A stretch of 64,000 nucleotides of DNA from Achatina immaculata (taxonomy: Eukaryota; Mollusca; Gastropoda; Stylommatophora; Achatinidae), in the NCBI GenBank assembly GCA_009760885.1, contig CM019707.1:30379687-30443686 (forward strand), given 5' to 3'. The stretch's first letter is position 1. The number at the start of each line of letters is the position of its first letter. A program made the position numbers and the translations under genes. Positions 1 to 9,112 of the stretch are shown in pieces. The notes under the pieces are model-generated. The model was not told where the DNA came from, did no database searches, and saw only the letters and a list, made by a program, of their open reading frames with translations.

Positions 1-304
1 TGTCTTCTAATGGCATGTCTAAGTTCTGTAACTTCTTGTCTTTTAACGGCATGTCTAAGTTCTGTAAATTCTTGTCTTCTAACGGCATGTCTAAGTTCTG
101 TAACTTCTTGTCTTCTAACGGCATGTCTAAGTTCTGTAACTTCTTGTCTTCTAACGGCATGTCCAAGTTCTGTAAATTCTTGTCTTCTAACGGCATGTCC
201 AAATTCTGTAACTTCTTGTCTTCTTGCGGCATGTCCAAATTCTGTAACTTCTTGTCTTCTCGCGGCATGTCCAAGTTCTGTAACTTCTTGTCTTCTCATG
301 ACAT
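1..304. repeat. 36-bp minisatellite, about 8 copies
   Basis: Tandem copies of a 36-bp unit built around GGCATGTCTAAGTTCTGTAA run from the window edge, so the array may extend further left. Later copies change TCTAAG to TCCAAG or TCCAAA. The unit is a multiple of 3, so two forward frames stay open as repeated 12-residue peptides. No flanking coding signal suggests these are proteins. Confidence 0.95.
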
Positions 305-1190
305 ACCCATGAAATTCTACCTTTCTCTTATAAATGTAACTAGCTTTCTTTGTTCTGAAACTACTCCAATGAACTCTTAAATTGTGTTTTTCCTTTTTTT
401 TTTTTTTAAATGTCCGTCTGAGGTATTTCCAGAGTGGTGTAGATCTGCTATCCAAGTCATGCGGGACTCGCAGGCAATGAGAAAGTGGACAAGCTAGCAA
501 TCAATTCAGGGTATCCTGATAAAGGACAAGGAGGAGATTTTCAAGAACCATCTTGGGCAAGCTGCGAATGAAGGGCAACATCGGATGGAATGACAACAAT
601 CACATCAGGAGGATGATCCAGTTGGGGAAGGAGAGGGGAAGAGGGCGGTCTTTTTCCCCCGAACGAAGTGGGTTTAGCTCGCGTGGCCCACAACCAGTGT
701 GTGTGACTGGTTCCATCAGCAGGCGCACACTTCAGTGGTTGTTGGAACGGGCGACGGAGCACGTATGGGAATTCCCGAAGCTCGGAGATGACTGCCTCTG
801 ATTAACAGATTACAGATCTTTGATACAGATACCCAGCTTGACAATGAGAATGTTTGAAGAAGAAGAAACTCAGTGAAGCTGTATAAGCTATGAAGAGCCA
901 GGTGGCAGAAAGATCTTCATTGCGTCTGCTGCGGAATCTGTACTGAAGACCTTCAACCACAAGAGAAGAAATCTGACGATCTTACGAACCTACAGCCCCT
1001 TCTCATATTTCAGTGTTGAGAGCCCTCGAATAGACTTCTCGATAAGGCACGACGATTAGCTTCATGTCATAAGTGGATACTTAAGGTACCTGTTATCTCC
1101 TCCATCCGCCTCCGGCGTGGGTGGCCTCTTCTTCTGTTTTTTACCATTTTAACATGGATAGTAGTATATAGTTTAAAACTATGTAGCATA
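305..1190. other. Unassigned sequence upstream of the GALNT-like gene
   Basis: I recognise no gene or repeat family here. A T-run lies near 395-407. Positions 530-800 are purine-rich and carry overlapping open frames of about 70-80 codons on both strands with no family resemblance. It could be promoter, 5' UTR or intron sequence of the downstream gene, or an old mobile element. Confidence 0.4.
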
Positions 1191-1191
1191 T

Positions 1192-1359
1192 AGTTTTCTG
1201 AGTTTCATCAATAAAATATAGTTTTCTGAGTTTCATCAATAAAATATAGTTTTCTAGCTTTCGTCAATAAAATATAGTTTTCTGAGTTTCATCAATAAAA
1301 TATAGTTTTCTGAGTTTCATCAATAAAATATAGTTTTCTAGCTTTCGTCAATAAAATTA
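1192..1359. repeat. 28-bp repeat, 6 copies, each with AATAAA
   Basis: Six 28-bp units start at 1192, 1220, 1248, 1276, 1304 and 1332. Two variants, one with GAGTTTCATC and one with TAGCTTTCGTC, follow the order A-A-B-A-A-B, so an 84-bp block was duplicated. Each unit carries CAATAAAAT and therefore a canonical AATAAA hexamer. The array ends about 30 bp before a splice-acceptor-like site. Confidence 0.95.
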
Positions 1360-1370
1360 ATGCTAATCTT

Positions 1371-1388
1371 GTTTCTTGTGTTAACAGG
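1371..1388 (+). promoter_or_regulatory. Putative 3' splice site (acceptor)
   Basis: A T-rich stretch ends in GTGTTAACAG at 1388, a plausible intron/exon junction 36 bp before the ATG at 1425. This would place the start codon in an exon preceded by an intron and a non-coding upstream exon. No donor site can be assigned from sequence alone. Confidence 0.5.
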
Positions 1389-1424
1389 AAGTGCTAGGAA
1401 GGAAAAAAAAAACAACAACCCAAG

Positions 1425-3383
1425 ATGTCGGCTGGCAGCGGAAGAAGACTAAAAACCTGTTACAGTCAGCGTGTGCTGCAGAAAATAGTGTTCTCTTGCG
1501 GAAGGTCAAGGCTGAAAATGGTCACGTGGCTGGGTGTTCTGACGGCGGTGATTGTGATAGTGACGTGTCTCTTCATCACTTTGACACTTGACTCTCGGAC
1601 TATTGTTGAGGTCAAAACGCTAGATGAAGCCCCAGCACAAGCTCCAACTTTCCAACAAATGGCCAGGTTGGTGGAACTATTTTTGAGTAAGCCAACGCGG
1701 AGTAATACCTCCGTAATAAATAAACATTCTTTTGAGTCCGAAGTCGTAAATTTCAAAAGTAGTTCCAGCCTGTTTGTTGATTTACTGTGTCAGAAGGAAA
1801 GAGTGTTTGAAAGCGACGTTTCCACCCTTAAAACGTCTCTTGTCTTCTCTTTATACAACATTCCTTCAATGGCAGAAGCTCTCGTGTACATTCGCCAACA
1901 TTTTCTGCACGTCCCGGCGAACTTTACTGATGACGTCATAATCACGGCTGACATAATGCTTTCCCAGGACAGCAAATATCTGATCGAGGACGTCCTGGAC
2001 CCCTGCAGCTTCTGCCGGCTCTTCTTCTTTACCGGCAGCATTTACCAGCACTGGAACATGGCCGCCAAGTTTGCTCATCACGACTACGTCATTTTCACCG
2101 ACGCCAGGGTCACCCCGACCAGGAACTGGCTGCCGTCCCTGGTGAAGACCTTGAAAGGCGGAAACGTTGTTTCGTCGCCTCAGCTGCGTTTAATCTACCC
2201 CGACAACGGAGGCCACAATGTGGGGTTATCCCGTAACGAAGTTACATGGGATCTTAAAGTTGTCAGAGCGGCCGTGAACGACCGTATGGTAGACGAGGCT
2301 CGAACATTGGGCCACACGTACATAAACCAAACCATAATTTCTAGAGAGGTTTTCGGTGTACGTAAAGAATTTTTTCTGAATATTGATGGTTTTGACATAT
2401 TCCCAGACGTTACAGGCGGGGAGCACGTATCATTTTCTCTCAAAGTGCTCAACTGCAAGGGTAACATAGTTACGTCCCTTTGTTCTAATGTTTTCCTAAG
2501 GACTTCGAACCCTCTCATTAATTCCAGTACCGTTACAACGAACTACCAGAAAAGGGACTCGGAGTTTCATAATCCAACTTTTCACGTCACATACAACAAT
2601 GCTTCTCTCTACTACGTGGCGAGTAGCAAAGTCTTGCTTGACGTCTTCAGCTCCCGTTACTACACATGCGCTCTAGGAACGAACATGAATATCTCAGAAT
2701 ACCTGCAGACCAAACTCTCTCCTAGCAAGAGTGACGGGAGAATCGCGTCCAGATCATACACGCTCCCGAAAGACACCCTCCACTACTTGAAATCCCGGTA
2801 CGTCCGCTACGGAACGAACCTCAAGCAAAAGCTGGTCAAAAGGACCTGTGAGGTTATGAACCTCCGGTATATCTTGGCTCAGCGTCAGCCCGCCACGCTA
2901 CCCCCTACAAAACTGTGCACATTCTATGGGTATATAAGAACTATAGACGGGATGTACGCTTTTGGAATGCGGGCAAACTCCACAGATAATTCAGACTCAT
3001 CTTCATTACATTCCACAAACCCGAAAACATATAAACTGCTAGATCTAGCTCCTGGACATTTTATTCTAACAAGGAACACTTCGCTTTGGGTGGGCCCATT
3101 TTCATTCACAAAAGGGGCGTTTATTTACAGGAATGTTTGGTGCCTGACACTTGATTCCAAAGGAAATCTTAGTTTGAAAAAATGTGTCAAGGCTAATGCT
3201 AGCCAGTTGTTCGGCTATACGGAGGGCGTAATCACGCCCCTTGGCGTGGCCAATCTCTGCGCCTGCGCGAGGCAGCCTGAAGACGTTTCCATGGAAATCC
3301 TCATGGCCCGCTGCGATGACAGAAACATTTTAAAACATTTTAAACTTGATGTTCAGTTCACAGAAGCGTGCATAAGGTCATAA
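1425..3383 (+). CDS. Divergent polypeptide GalNAc-transferase-like type II membrane protein, probable pseudoenzyme
   Basis: 652 codons without interruption. Residues 1-31 are basic and cytosolic; residues 32-54 form one hydrophobic membrane anchor, as in Golgi glycosyltransferases. A GT-A-like region follows. HWNMAAKFAHHDYVIFTDAR (209-228) matches the segment holding the DxH metal motif, but reads D226-A-R228. FGVRKEFF (310-317) and VTGGEHVSFSLKV (329-341) match the family's FxIDxxYF and WGGEN regions. After CSNV (353-356) the usual GH before VFR is absent. The C-terminus resembles a ricin-type lectin repeat (WCLTLDS then QLFGY at 594-598, a weak QxW). At least eight N-glycosylation sequons fit a lumenal protein. 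ppGalNAc-transferases start mucin-type O-glycosylation and usually have about 550-600 residues. Loss of both Mn-binding histidines suggests no or altered transfer activity. The start is chosen for its context (AAGATGT); M32 is the alternative. Family call is fairly sure, activity is not. Confidence 0.8.
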   Translation: MSAGSGRRLKTCYSQRVLQKIVFSCGRSRLKMVTWLGVLTAVIVIVTCLFITLTLDSRTIVEVKTLDEAPAQAPTFQQMARLVELFLSKPTRSNTSVINKHSFESEVVNFKSSSSLFVDLLCQKERVFESDVSTLKTSLVFSLYNIPSMAEALVYIRQHFLHVPANFTDDVIITADIMLSQDSKYLIEDVLDPCSFCRLFFFTGSIYQHWNMAAKFAHHDYVIFTDARVTPTRNWLPSLVKTLKGGNVVSSPQLRLIYPDNGGHNVGLSRNEVTWDLKVVRAAVNDRMVDEARTLGHTYINQTIISREVFGVRKEFFLNIDGFDIFPDVTGGEHVSFSLKVLNCKGNIVTSLCSNVFLRTSNPLINSSTVTTNYQKRDSEFHNPTFHVTYNNASLYYVASSKVLLDVFSSRYYTCALGTNMNISEYLQTKLSPSKSDGRIASRSYTLPKDTLHYLKSRYVRYGTNLKQKLVKRTCEVMNLRYILAQRQPATLPPTKLCTFYGYIRTIDGMYAFGMRANSTDNSDSSSLHSTNPKTYKLLDLAPGHFILTRNTSLWVGPFSFTKGAFIYRNVWCLTLDSKGNLSLKKCVKANASQLFGYTEGVITPLGVANLCACARQPEDVSMEILMARCDDRNILKHFKLDVQFTEACIRS

Positions 3384-3602
3384 CGTCATCGTTTACCGCT
3401 GCTGCGTTCTTCCTCTCTGCTGTTTAAGTTCAAGGTCATCGTAAACATGGAGCACTGTAGCTAGGGAGAATTCCGAAGTTTTTTTGTCCTAAATTTTAAG
3501 AATAGTCTCCCTTGAATTGTGCTTCCGTTCTTGGGGACAACTTTGGTTGCGTAGATAGGGGGTCTAAACTACATAGTCTTGTTGCACACAAACTGTTGTT
3601 AT

Positions 3603-3608
3603 AATAAA
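3603..3608 (+). terminator. Candidate polyadenylation signal of the GALNT-like gene
   Basis: AATAAA lies 220 bp after the stop codon and is the first canonical hexamer downstream. A SINE begins about 20 bp later, so the transcript probably ends in this short gap. Confidence 0.55.
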
Positions 3609-3624
3609 ATATAATCAGTGACCC

Positions 3625-3850
3625 TTAGATTCGGGTGCCTAAGTAACAATGCTATTAGCACACGCGCCTCTCGTCAGGACGAAGCCCATGGTTCAAATCC
3701 TGCCAGAGTAATCCCAGCCAGGTCAGTTGCAGAAATGGGTACTCGACTCTTCTCGGGAGCGGAGAAAAATAAAGCTAGCCAGGCCGTGGGGCTGACCACG
3801 CCCACCCTCTAGTGTGCCGACAGTTCAAGGAAAAGACAGGCGCTGTCACC
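3625..3850 (+). mobile_element. tRNA-derived SINE (+)
   Basis: The left part is a tRNA relic: GGGTGCCTAAGTAAC as a weak box A and GGTTCAAATCC (3690-3700) as box B. It is followed by CCCAGCCAGG and AAATGGGTACTCG (3713-3747), a body motif that recurs in four other places in this window. The right boundary is uncertain. Confidence 0.7.
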
Positions 3851-4039
3851 TTACGTGGCTCTGTGCCACTTGTTCTAAAACAGCAGACAAATCACCTACA
3901 ACTGAAAACTCAATCATCTACAAGGAAAGATTGTACGTCGTCAGGTTTCGTTCCATCATTATTTCATCGCTTGAGTCAACGTCTGTTTTATTAACATCAC
4001 AATGATGTTGCTTTGTAATAAATGTTATTGTTATTCTCA

Positions 4040-5994
4040 CCAGCACATTCTTCGTGTTTTTTTTTTTTAACCAGAGTTCTTTTCTTTGTTAGCATGGTAT
4101 ATAGATCCTTCTTCTTTTTTTTTTCTCCAACTCTTCTTTCTTTCTACTTCTTCTTCTTCTTCTCCTCCTTCTTCTTTTACTCCTTCTTCTTCTTGTTCTT
4201 CTTTTTTCTTCTCTACCTCTTCCTTCTTCTTCTTCTCCTCCTCCTCATCGTTCTTCTTCTTCTTCTTCTTCTCCTCATCGTTCTTCTTCTTCTCATCGTT
4301 CTTCTTCTTCTTCTTCTCCTCATCGTTCTTCTTCTTCCCCTCGTCCTTCACCTTCTTCTTCTTCTGGTCCTTCTTCTTCTTCTTCTTCTTCTTCTTTTTT
4401 TCTTCTCCACTTCATCCTTCTTCTTTCTTCTTCTTCTTCTTCTCCTCATTCTTCTTCTTCTTCTTCTTCTTCTTCATCATCTTCTCCTCCTCCTCCACCT
4501 CCTCCTCCTTTTTCTTTTTCTTCTTCTTCTGCTACTCCTTCTTCTTCTTTTTTTTCTTCTCCACCTCTTCCTTCTTTCTTCTTCTTTTCTTCATCCTTCT
4601 TCTTCTTTCCCTCCTCCTTCATCTCCTCCTCCTCCTTCTTCTTCTTTTTCTTCTGCTCCTCCTCTTTCTTCTTTTTTTTTCTTCTCCATCTCTTCCTTCT
4701 GTCTTCCTCTTCTTCTTCTTCTCCTCATCCTTCTTTTTCTTTTTCCATTCCTCCTCCTCCTCCTTCTTCTTCTTCTTCTGCTCCTCTTCTTCCTCTTCCT
4801 CCTCCTTCTTCTTCTCCTCCTCTTCCTTCTTCTTCTTCTGCTCCTCATCTTCCTCTTTCTTCTTCTTCTGCTCCTTCTTCTTCTGCTCCTCTTTCTTCTT
4901 CTTCTTCTTCTTCTCCTTCTCCTCCTCGTCTTCCTTCTCCTCCTCCTCCTCCTTTTTCTTCTTCTTTTTTCTTCTCCATCTCATCCTTTTTCTTTCTTTT
5001 TCTTCTTCCCCTCCTCCTCCACCTTCTTCTTCTTCTTCTCCTCTTTTTCTTCTTCTTCTTCTGCTCCTCCTCTTTCTCTTTCTTCTTCTACTCCTCCTTC
5101 TTCTTCGTCTTCTTGTTCTCCTCCTCCTCCTCCTCCTTCTTCTTCTTCTTCTTCTGCTCCTCTTTCTTCTTCTTCTTCTGCTCTTCTTCTTCTTCTTCTC
5201 CTCTTTCTTCTTCTTCTTCTCCTTCTCCTCTTTCTTCTTCTCCTTTTTCTTCTTCTTCTCCTCTTTCTTCTTCTTCTTCTCCTCTTTCTTCTTCTTCTTC
5301 TTCTCGTCTTCTTCTTCTTCTTCTCCTCTTCTTCTTCTTCTTCTTCTTCTCCTCTTTCTTCTTCTTCTTCTCCTCTTTCTTCTTCTTCTCCTCTTTCTTC
5401 TACTTCTTCTCCTCCTCCTCCTTCTTCTGCTCCTCCTCCTCAATCTTCTTCTTGTTCTTTTTCATTTTCTTCTTCTCCCCCTCTTCCTCGACCTTCTTCT
5501 TCTTCTCCACCTCCTCCTCCTCATCCTTCTTCTTCTTCTTTCTTCTTCTTATCCACATCTTCCTTCTTCCTTCTTTTTCTTCTCCTTCTTCTTCTTCTTC
5601 TCCACCTCTTCCTTCTTCCTTCTCCTTCTTCTTCTTCTCCTCTTTCTTTTTCCTTCTTCCTCCTCCTCTTCCTCCTCCTCCTTCTTCTTCTCCTCTTCCT
5701 TTTTCCTTCTTCCTCCTCCTCTTCCTCCTCCTTCTTCTTCTTCTACTGATCCTTCTTCTTCTTCTTTCCCTCCTCCTTCACCTCCTCCTCCTCATCCTCC
5801 TCCTCCTCCTTCTTCTTCTTCTGCTGCTCCTCCTCTCTCTTCTTTTTTTTTCTTCTCCACCTCTTCCGTCTTTCTTCCTCTTCTTCTTCTTCTCCTCATC
5901 CTTCTTCTTTTCCCCTCCTCTTGCTTCTTCTTCTTCTTCTACTCCTTCTTCTTCTTCTGCTCCTCCTCTTCCTTCTTCTTCTCCTGGGACATGA
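4040..5994. repeat. 2-kb pyrimidine-only tract, interrupted TTC/TCC/CTT
   Basis: Almost two kilobases of this strand are C and T, mostly TTC and TCC triplets with rare A or G. All forward frames stay open (Ser/Phe/Leu) and the reverse strand gives Lys/Arg/Glu/Gly; none is a credible gene. Such long polypurine-polypyrimidine tracts can form triplex (H-DNA). True length may differ from the assembly. Confidence 0.95.
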
Positions 5995-6002
5995 TCTAAA
6001 AA

Positions 6003-6018
6003 AGGTTGAGAAACACTG
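6003..6018 (-). mobile_element. hAT-like terminal inverted repeat, right end only
   Basis: AGGTTGAGAAACACTG at the exact right edge of the pyrimidine tract is the reverse complement of the CAGTGTTTCTCAACC end typical of non-autonomous hAT elements. No matching left end is visible upstream, so it may have been lost in the tract. Confidence 0.45.
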
Positions 6019-6464
6019 ATGTAGACGACACACGTCAAAACAACGATGGGATTCGCCCTCACGTTCAGGGGCTTCTGAACTTTAACGTATGGGAAACAAC
6101 TCCGTATTTTTATTTCATATGTATAGTCTACAGTTGTCTCCGCTCAGTAAACCGAAAATCGTTTACCGTCCAGCCCATACAATTACATTACGTTGGCAGT
6201 TGCTTGTGGAAGCTGCTACTACTGGGGCCTCTAATAGGAATTATGTAATGGATGCTGAACTGTTTCCCCTACCGCCTTACCACACACACACACACCCTAT
6301 TGATCAGTTATCCTGTTTTCAATCGTTTTGCCTCCCCCCCCCCCCAAACCCATAAGCAGGAAAAATTCCTCCCTTCACCTCTTTTTTTCCCTCTTAAAAC
6401 GAGAACGTCCTCGAGACATGCACCGAGTGGACTCATTTCCCTTGGTCATGACTGCTACTATTGG
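6019..6464. other. Unassigned sequence with short CA and C runs
   Basis: Nothing recognisable as a gene. It holds a short CA run near 6282-6295 and a run of about 10 C near 6337-6347. Open frames are short and run into the following triplet repeat. Confidence 0.4.
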
Positions 6465-6489
6465 TCTACTTTTTCTTCTTCTTCTACTG

Positions 6490-6531
<42 letters not shown>

Positions 6532-6664
6532 TTACTACTGTTACTACTACTACTACTACTACTGCTACTATACTACTACTACTGTTACTACTACTACTAC
6601 TACTACTACTACTTTTACTACTACTACTACTAACTACTACTAATACTGTTACTACAACTACTGT

Positions 6665-6704
<40 letters not shown>

Positions 6705-6790
6705 GTTAGTACTACTACTACTACTACTGTTACTACTACTACTACTACTACTACTATACTACTACTGTTACTACTACTACTTCTACTAAA
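6465..6790. repeat. TAC/ACT trinucleotide microsatellite
   Basis: About 325 bp of ACT/TAC triplets with scattered GTT and phase slips. It keeps all forward frames and one reverse frame open as low-complexity peptides, which I do not treat as genes. Confidence 0.95.
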
Positions 6791-6849
6791 GTAAGAGAAC
6801 ACCGTTTTGTAGGATTAGACCTCGAAAAAATCGTAGACAAAGCACTTTA

Positions 6850-6945
6850 GTGAGACGTGAGGAAAAGAAAATTCACAAGAGAATTACCTGGGATTCGAAC
6901 CATGGACTCCGGTAGGACGAGCAGCCGTCTAGCCACGAGAGAACA
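6850..6945 (-). mobile_element. tRNA-derived SINE head (-)
   Basis: On the minus strand GGTTCGAATCCC (6890-6901) is a perfect pol III box B, preceded by TGGCTAGACGG (6924-6934) as a near box A. The intervening bases do not fold as an intact tRNA by eye. It is most likely the promoter head of a SINE. Confidence 0.6.
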
Positions 6946-7107
6946 TCGTACTAACGAAATGCGCTATTTCGCATCTCCAAAAAAAAAAAAGATGTTTGTA
7001 AGCGTAGTCATTAGTAACTGTTCAGTAGACTCGAGGGATTGTGACACCCGGAAAGAAACCAGGTCATGACACAAAAATTGGACGTCTACGGAATTTCTGT
7101 GCCGTTT

Positions 7108-7346
7108 CCCCTCCTCCTCTTTCTTCTCCTCCTCCTCCTCCTTCTTCTTCTTCTTCTTCCCCTCCTCCTCTTCCTTCTTTTTCCCCTCCTCCTCCTCCTT
7201 CTTCTTCTTCTTCTCCTCCTCCTCATCCTCCTCCTCCTCCTTCTTCTTCTTCTTCTTCTCCTTCTTCTTCTCCTTCTTCTTATTCTTTTTCTTCTCCTTC
7301 TTCTTCCCCTCCTCCTCCTCCTCCTCCTCCTCCTCCTTCTTCTTCT
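7108..7346. repeat. TCC/TTC pyrimidine tract
   Basis: About 240 bp of mixed TCC and TTC triplets ending in pure TCC repeats. Same type as the 4040-5994 tract but shorter. Open frames here are artefacts. Confidence 0.95.
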
Positions 7347-7539
7347 ATATTGATGTCTTCAACTTATGGAGGGGGGAGGGGGAAAAGAAGGATTGTGGAC
7401 TAGGAGGTTTTGAGGTAGGACCTCAGGGAGAAGTACTGTAAGCCCTTACAAATCTTTCCTCACCCCCTACCCATCCAATCACATTCTTTCTGTTTTCATC
7501 CACTATGAGCCTCCCTGAAGCCAACCGGGTCCACCATTA

Positions 7540-8470
7540 AAACAAATAAAACCTTCCAGGCCCATCCTTAAAACAGGTAAAACCTTCCGGGCCCACCCTT
7601 AAACATAGAAAACCCTCCGAGTCCACCCTTATTAAAGAGAAAACGCTCCTGACCCACCCTTATAACAGGGAACCATCCGGGGCTATCCTTATAACAGGGA
7701 AACCTTCGGGGAAATCTTTACAACAGGAAAAACCATCCAGGCCCATCCTAGTTACAGGGAAACCTTCCGGGCAAATCTTTAAAACAGAGAAACCCTCCGA
7801 GCCCATCTTTATAACAGGGAAACCCTCCGAGCCCATCCTTATAACATGGAAACCCTCCGAGCCCATCCTTATAACAGGGAAACCCTCCGAGCCCATCCTT
7901 ATAACAGGGAAACCCTCCGAGCCCATCCTTATAACATGGAAACCCTCCGAGCCCATCCTTATAACAGGGAAACCCTCCGAGCCCATCCTTATAACATGGA
8001 AACGCTCCGAGCCCATCCTTATAACATGGAAACCCTCCGAGCCCATCCTTATAACAGGGAAACCCTCCGAGCCCATCCTTATAACAGGGAAACCCTCCGA
8101 GCCCATCCTTATAACAGGGAAACCCTCCAAGCCCATCCTTATAACATGGAAACCCTCCGAGCCCATCCTTATAACAGGGAAACCCTCCGAGCCCATCCTT
8201 ATAACAGGGAAACCCTCCGAGCCCATCCTTATAACAGGGAAACCCTCCGAGCCCATCCTAATAACAGGGAAACCCTCCGAGCCCATCCTTATAACAGGGA
8301 AACCCTCCGAGCCCATCCTTATAACAGGGAAACCCTCCGGGCAAATCTTTAAAATAAGAAAAACCATCCAGACTCATCTTAAAAACAGGGAAAACCTCCG
8401 GGAAATCTTTAAAACAGAGAAACCCTCTGGGATCAACTTTATAACAGGGAAACCCTCCGGGCAAATCTTT
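7540..8470. repeat. 30-bp minisatellite, left part (about 30 copies)
   Basis: Unit reads roughly ATAACAGGGAAACCCTCCGA plus GCCCATCCTT. The core (7785-8340) is nearly homogeneous, varying mainly at ATAACAGGGA versus ATAACATGGA; both margins are degenerate. Because 30 is divisible by 3, both strands keep long open frames (168 and 235 codons) of a repeated decapeptide. The array is split by a LINE and resumes at 10523. Confidence 0.97.
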
Positions 8471-8918
8471 CATCATCATCATCATCATTAGGTGCCGTGC
8501 CGACTGGCGTTGGCTATTATGCTTCTCCAGAGTACCCGATCCTTCATGCAGGCCATCAGCTCAGTTGGTGATCTCCTCTCACACCATCCCGTCAGACTGT
8601 CCAGTATCATTTCTCTTGGTCTTCCTCTTGATCTTCTTCTTTCTATTTTTCCCGTTGTTATAATATTTTCAATGCCCCTCTTCTCATTGCATGGCCTATG
8701 AAAGTACATTGTCTTTCTCTTATCTTTTTGACAAGATTTTTTTTTGTCTCTCCAGCTCTTCTCATACATTCTTCATTAGTTATTTTTGCTGTCCAGGGAA
8801 TTCGCAACATTCTTCTAATAAACCACATTTCTGCTGCTTCCAATGATTTTTGTGCAGACCTGCCTATTGTCCATAATTCACTTCCATATAACAAGATAGG
8901 TTCAATATAGCATTTTAG

Positions 8919-9112
8919 GACTCGTTTTCTAACATTCATTGATAAGGATATGTTGGCTAATATGTTTCTCATTCTCTGAAATGCAGTCTTTGCTTGACCT
9001 ATTCTGTTCCTAATTGACTCGTTTTCTAACATTCATTGATAAGGATGTGTTGGCTAATAAGTTTCTCATTCTCTGAAATGCAGTCTTTGCTTGACTTATT
9101 CTGTCCCTAATT
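8919..9112. repeat. 97-bp tandem duplication inside LINE A copy 1
   Basis: GACTCGTTTTCTAACATTCA starts at 8919 and again at 9016, giving two 97-bp copies with a few differences. 97 is not divisible by 3, so it shifts the RT reading frame. Other copies of this LINE in the window carry the segment once. Confidence 0.93.

Noticed and set aside
4022..5999. Forward open frames of 575 and 637 codons and reverse Lys/Arg/Glu frames
   Set aside because: They come from a pyrimidine-only tract that has no stop codons in any forward frame; composition is pure low complexity.
6850..6945. Genuine tRNA gene on the minus strand
   Set aside because: Box B is perfect but I cannot fold acceptor and D arms; a SINE head is simpler.
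7785..8340. CRISPR-like array
   Set aside because: Repeats are contiguous with no spacers, and the DNA is eukaryotic.
7660..8367. 235-codon reverse frame of a repeated decapeptide (and 168 codons forward)
   Set aside because: The 30-bp period is divisible by 3, so both strands stay open by arithmetic; no gene signals are present.
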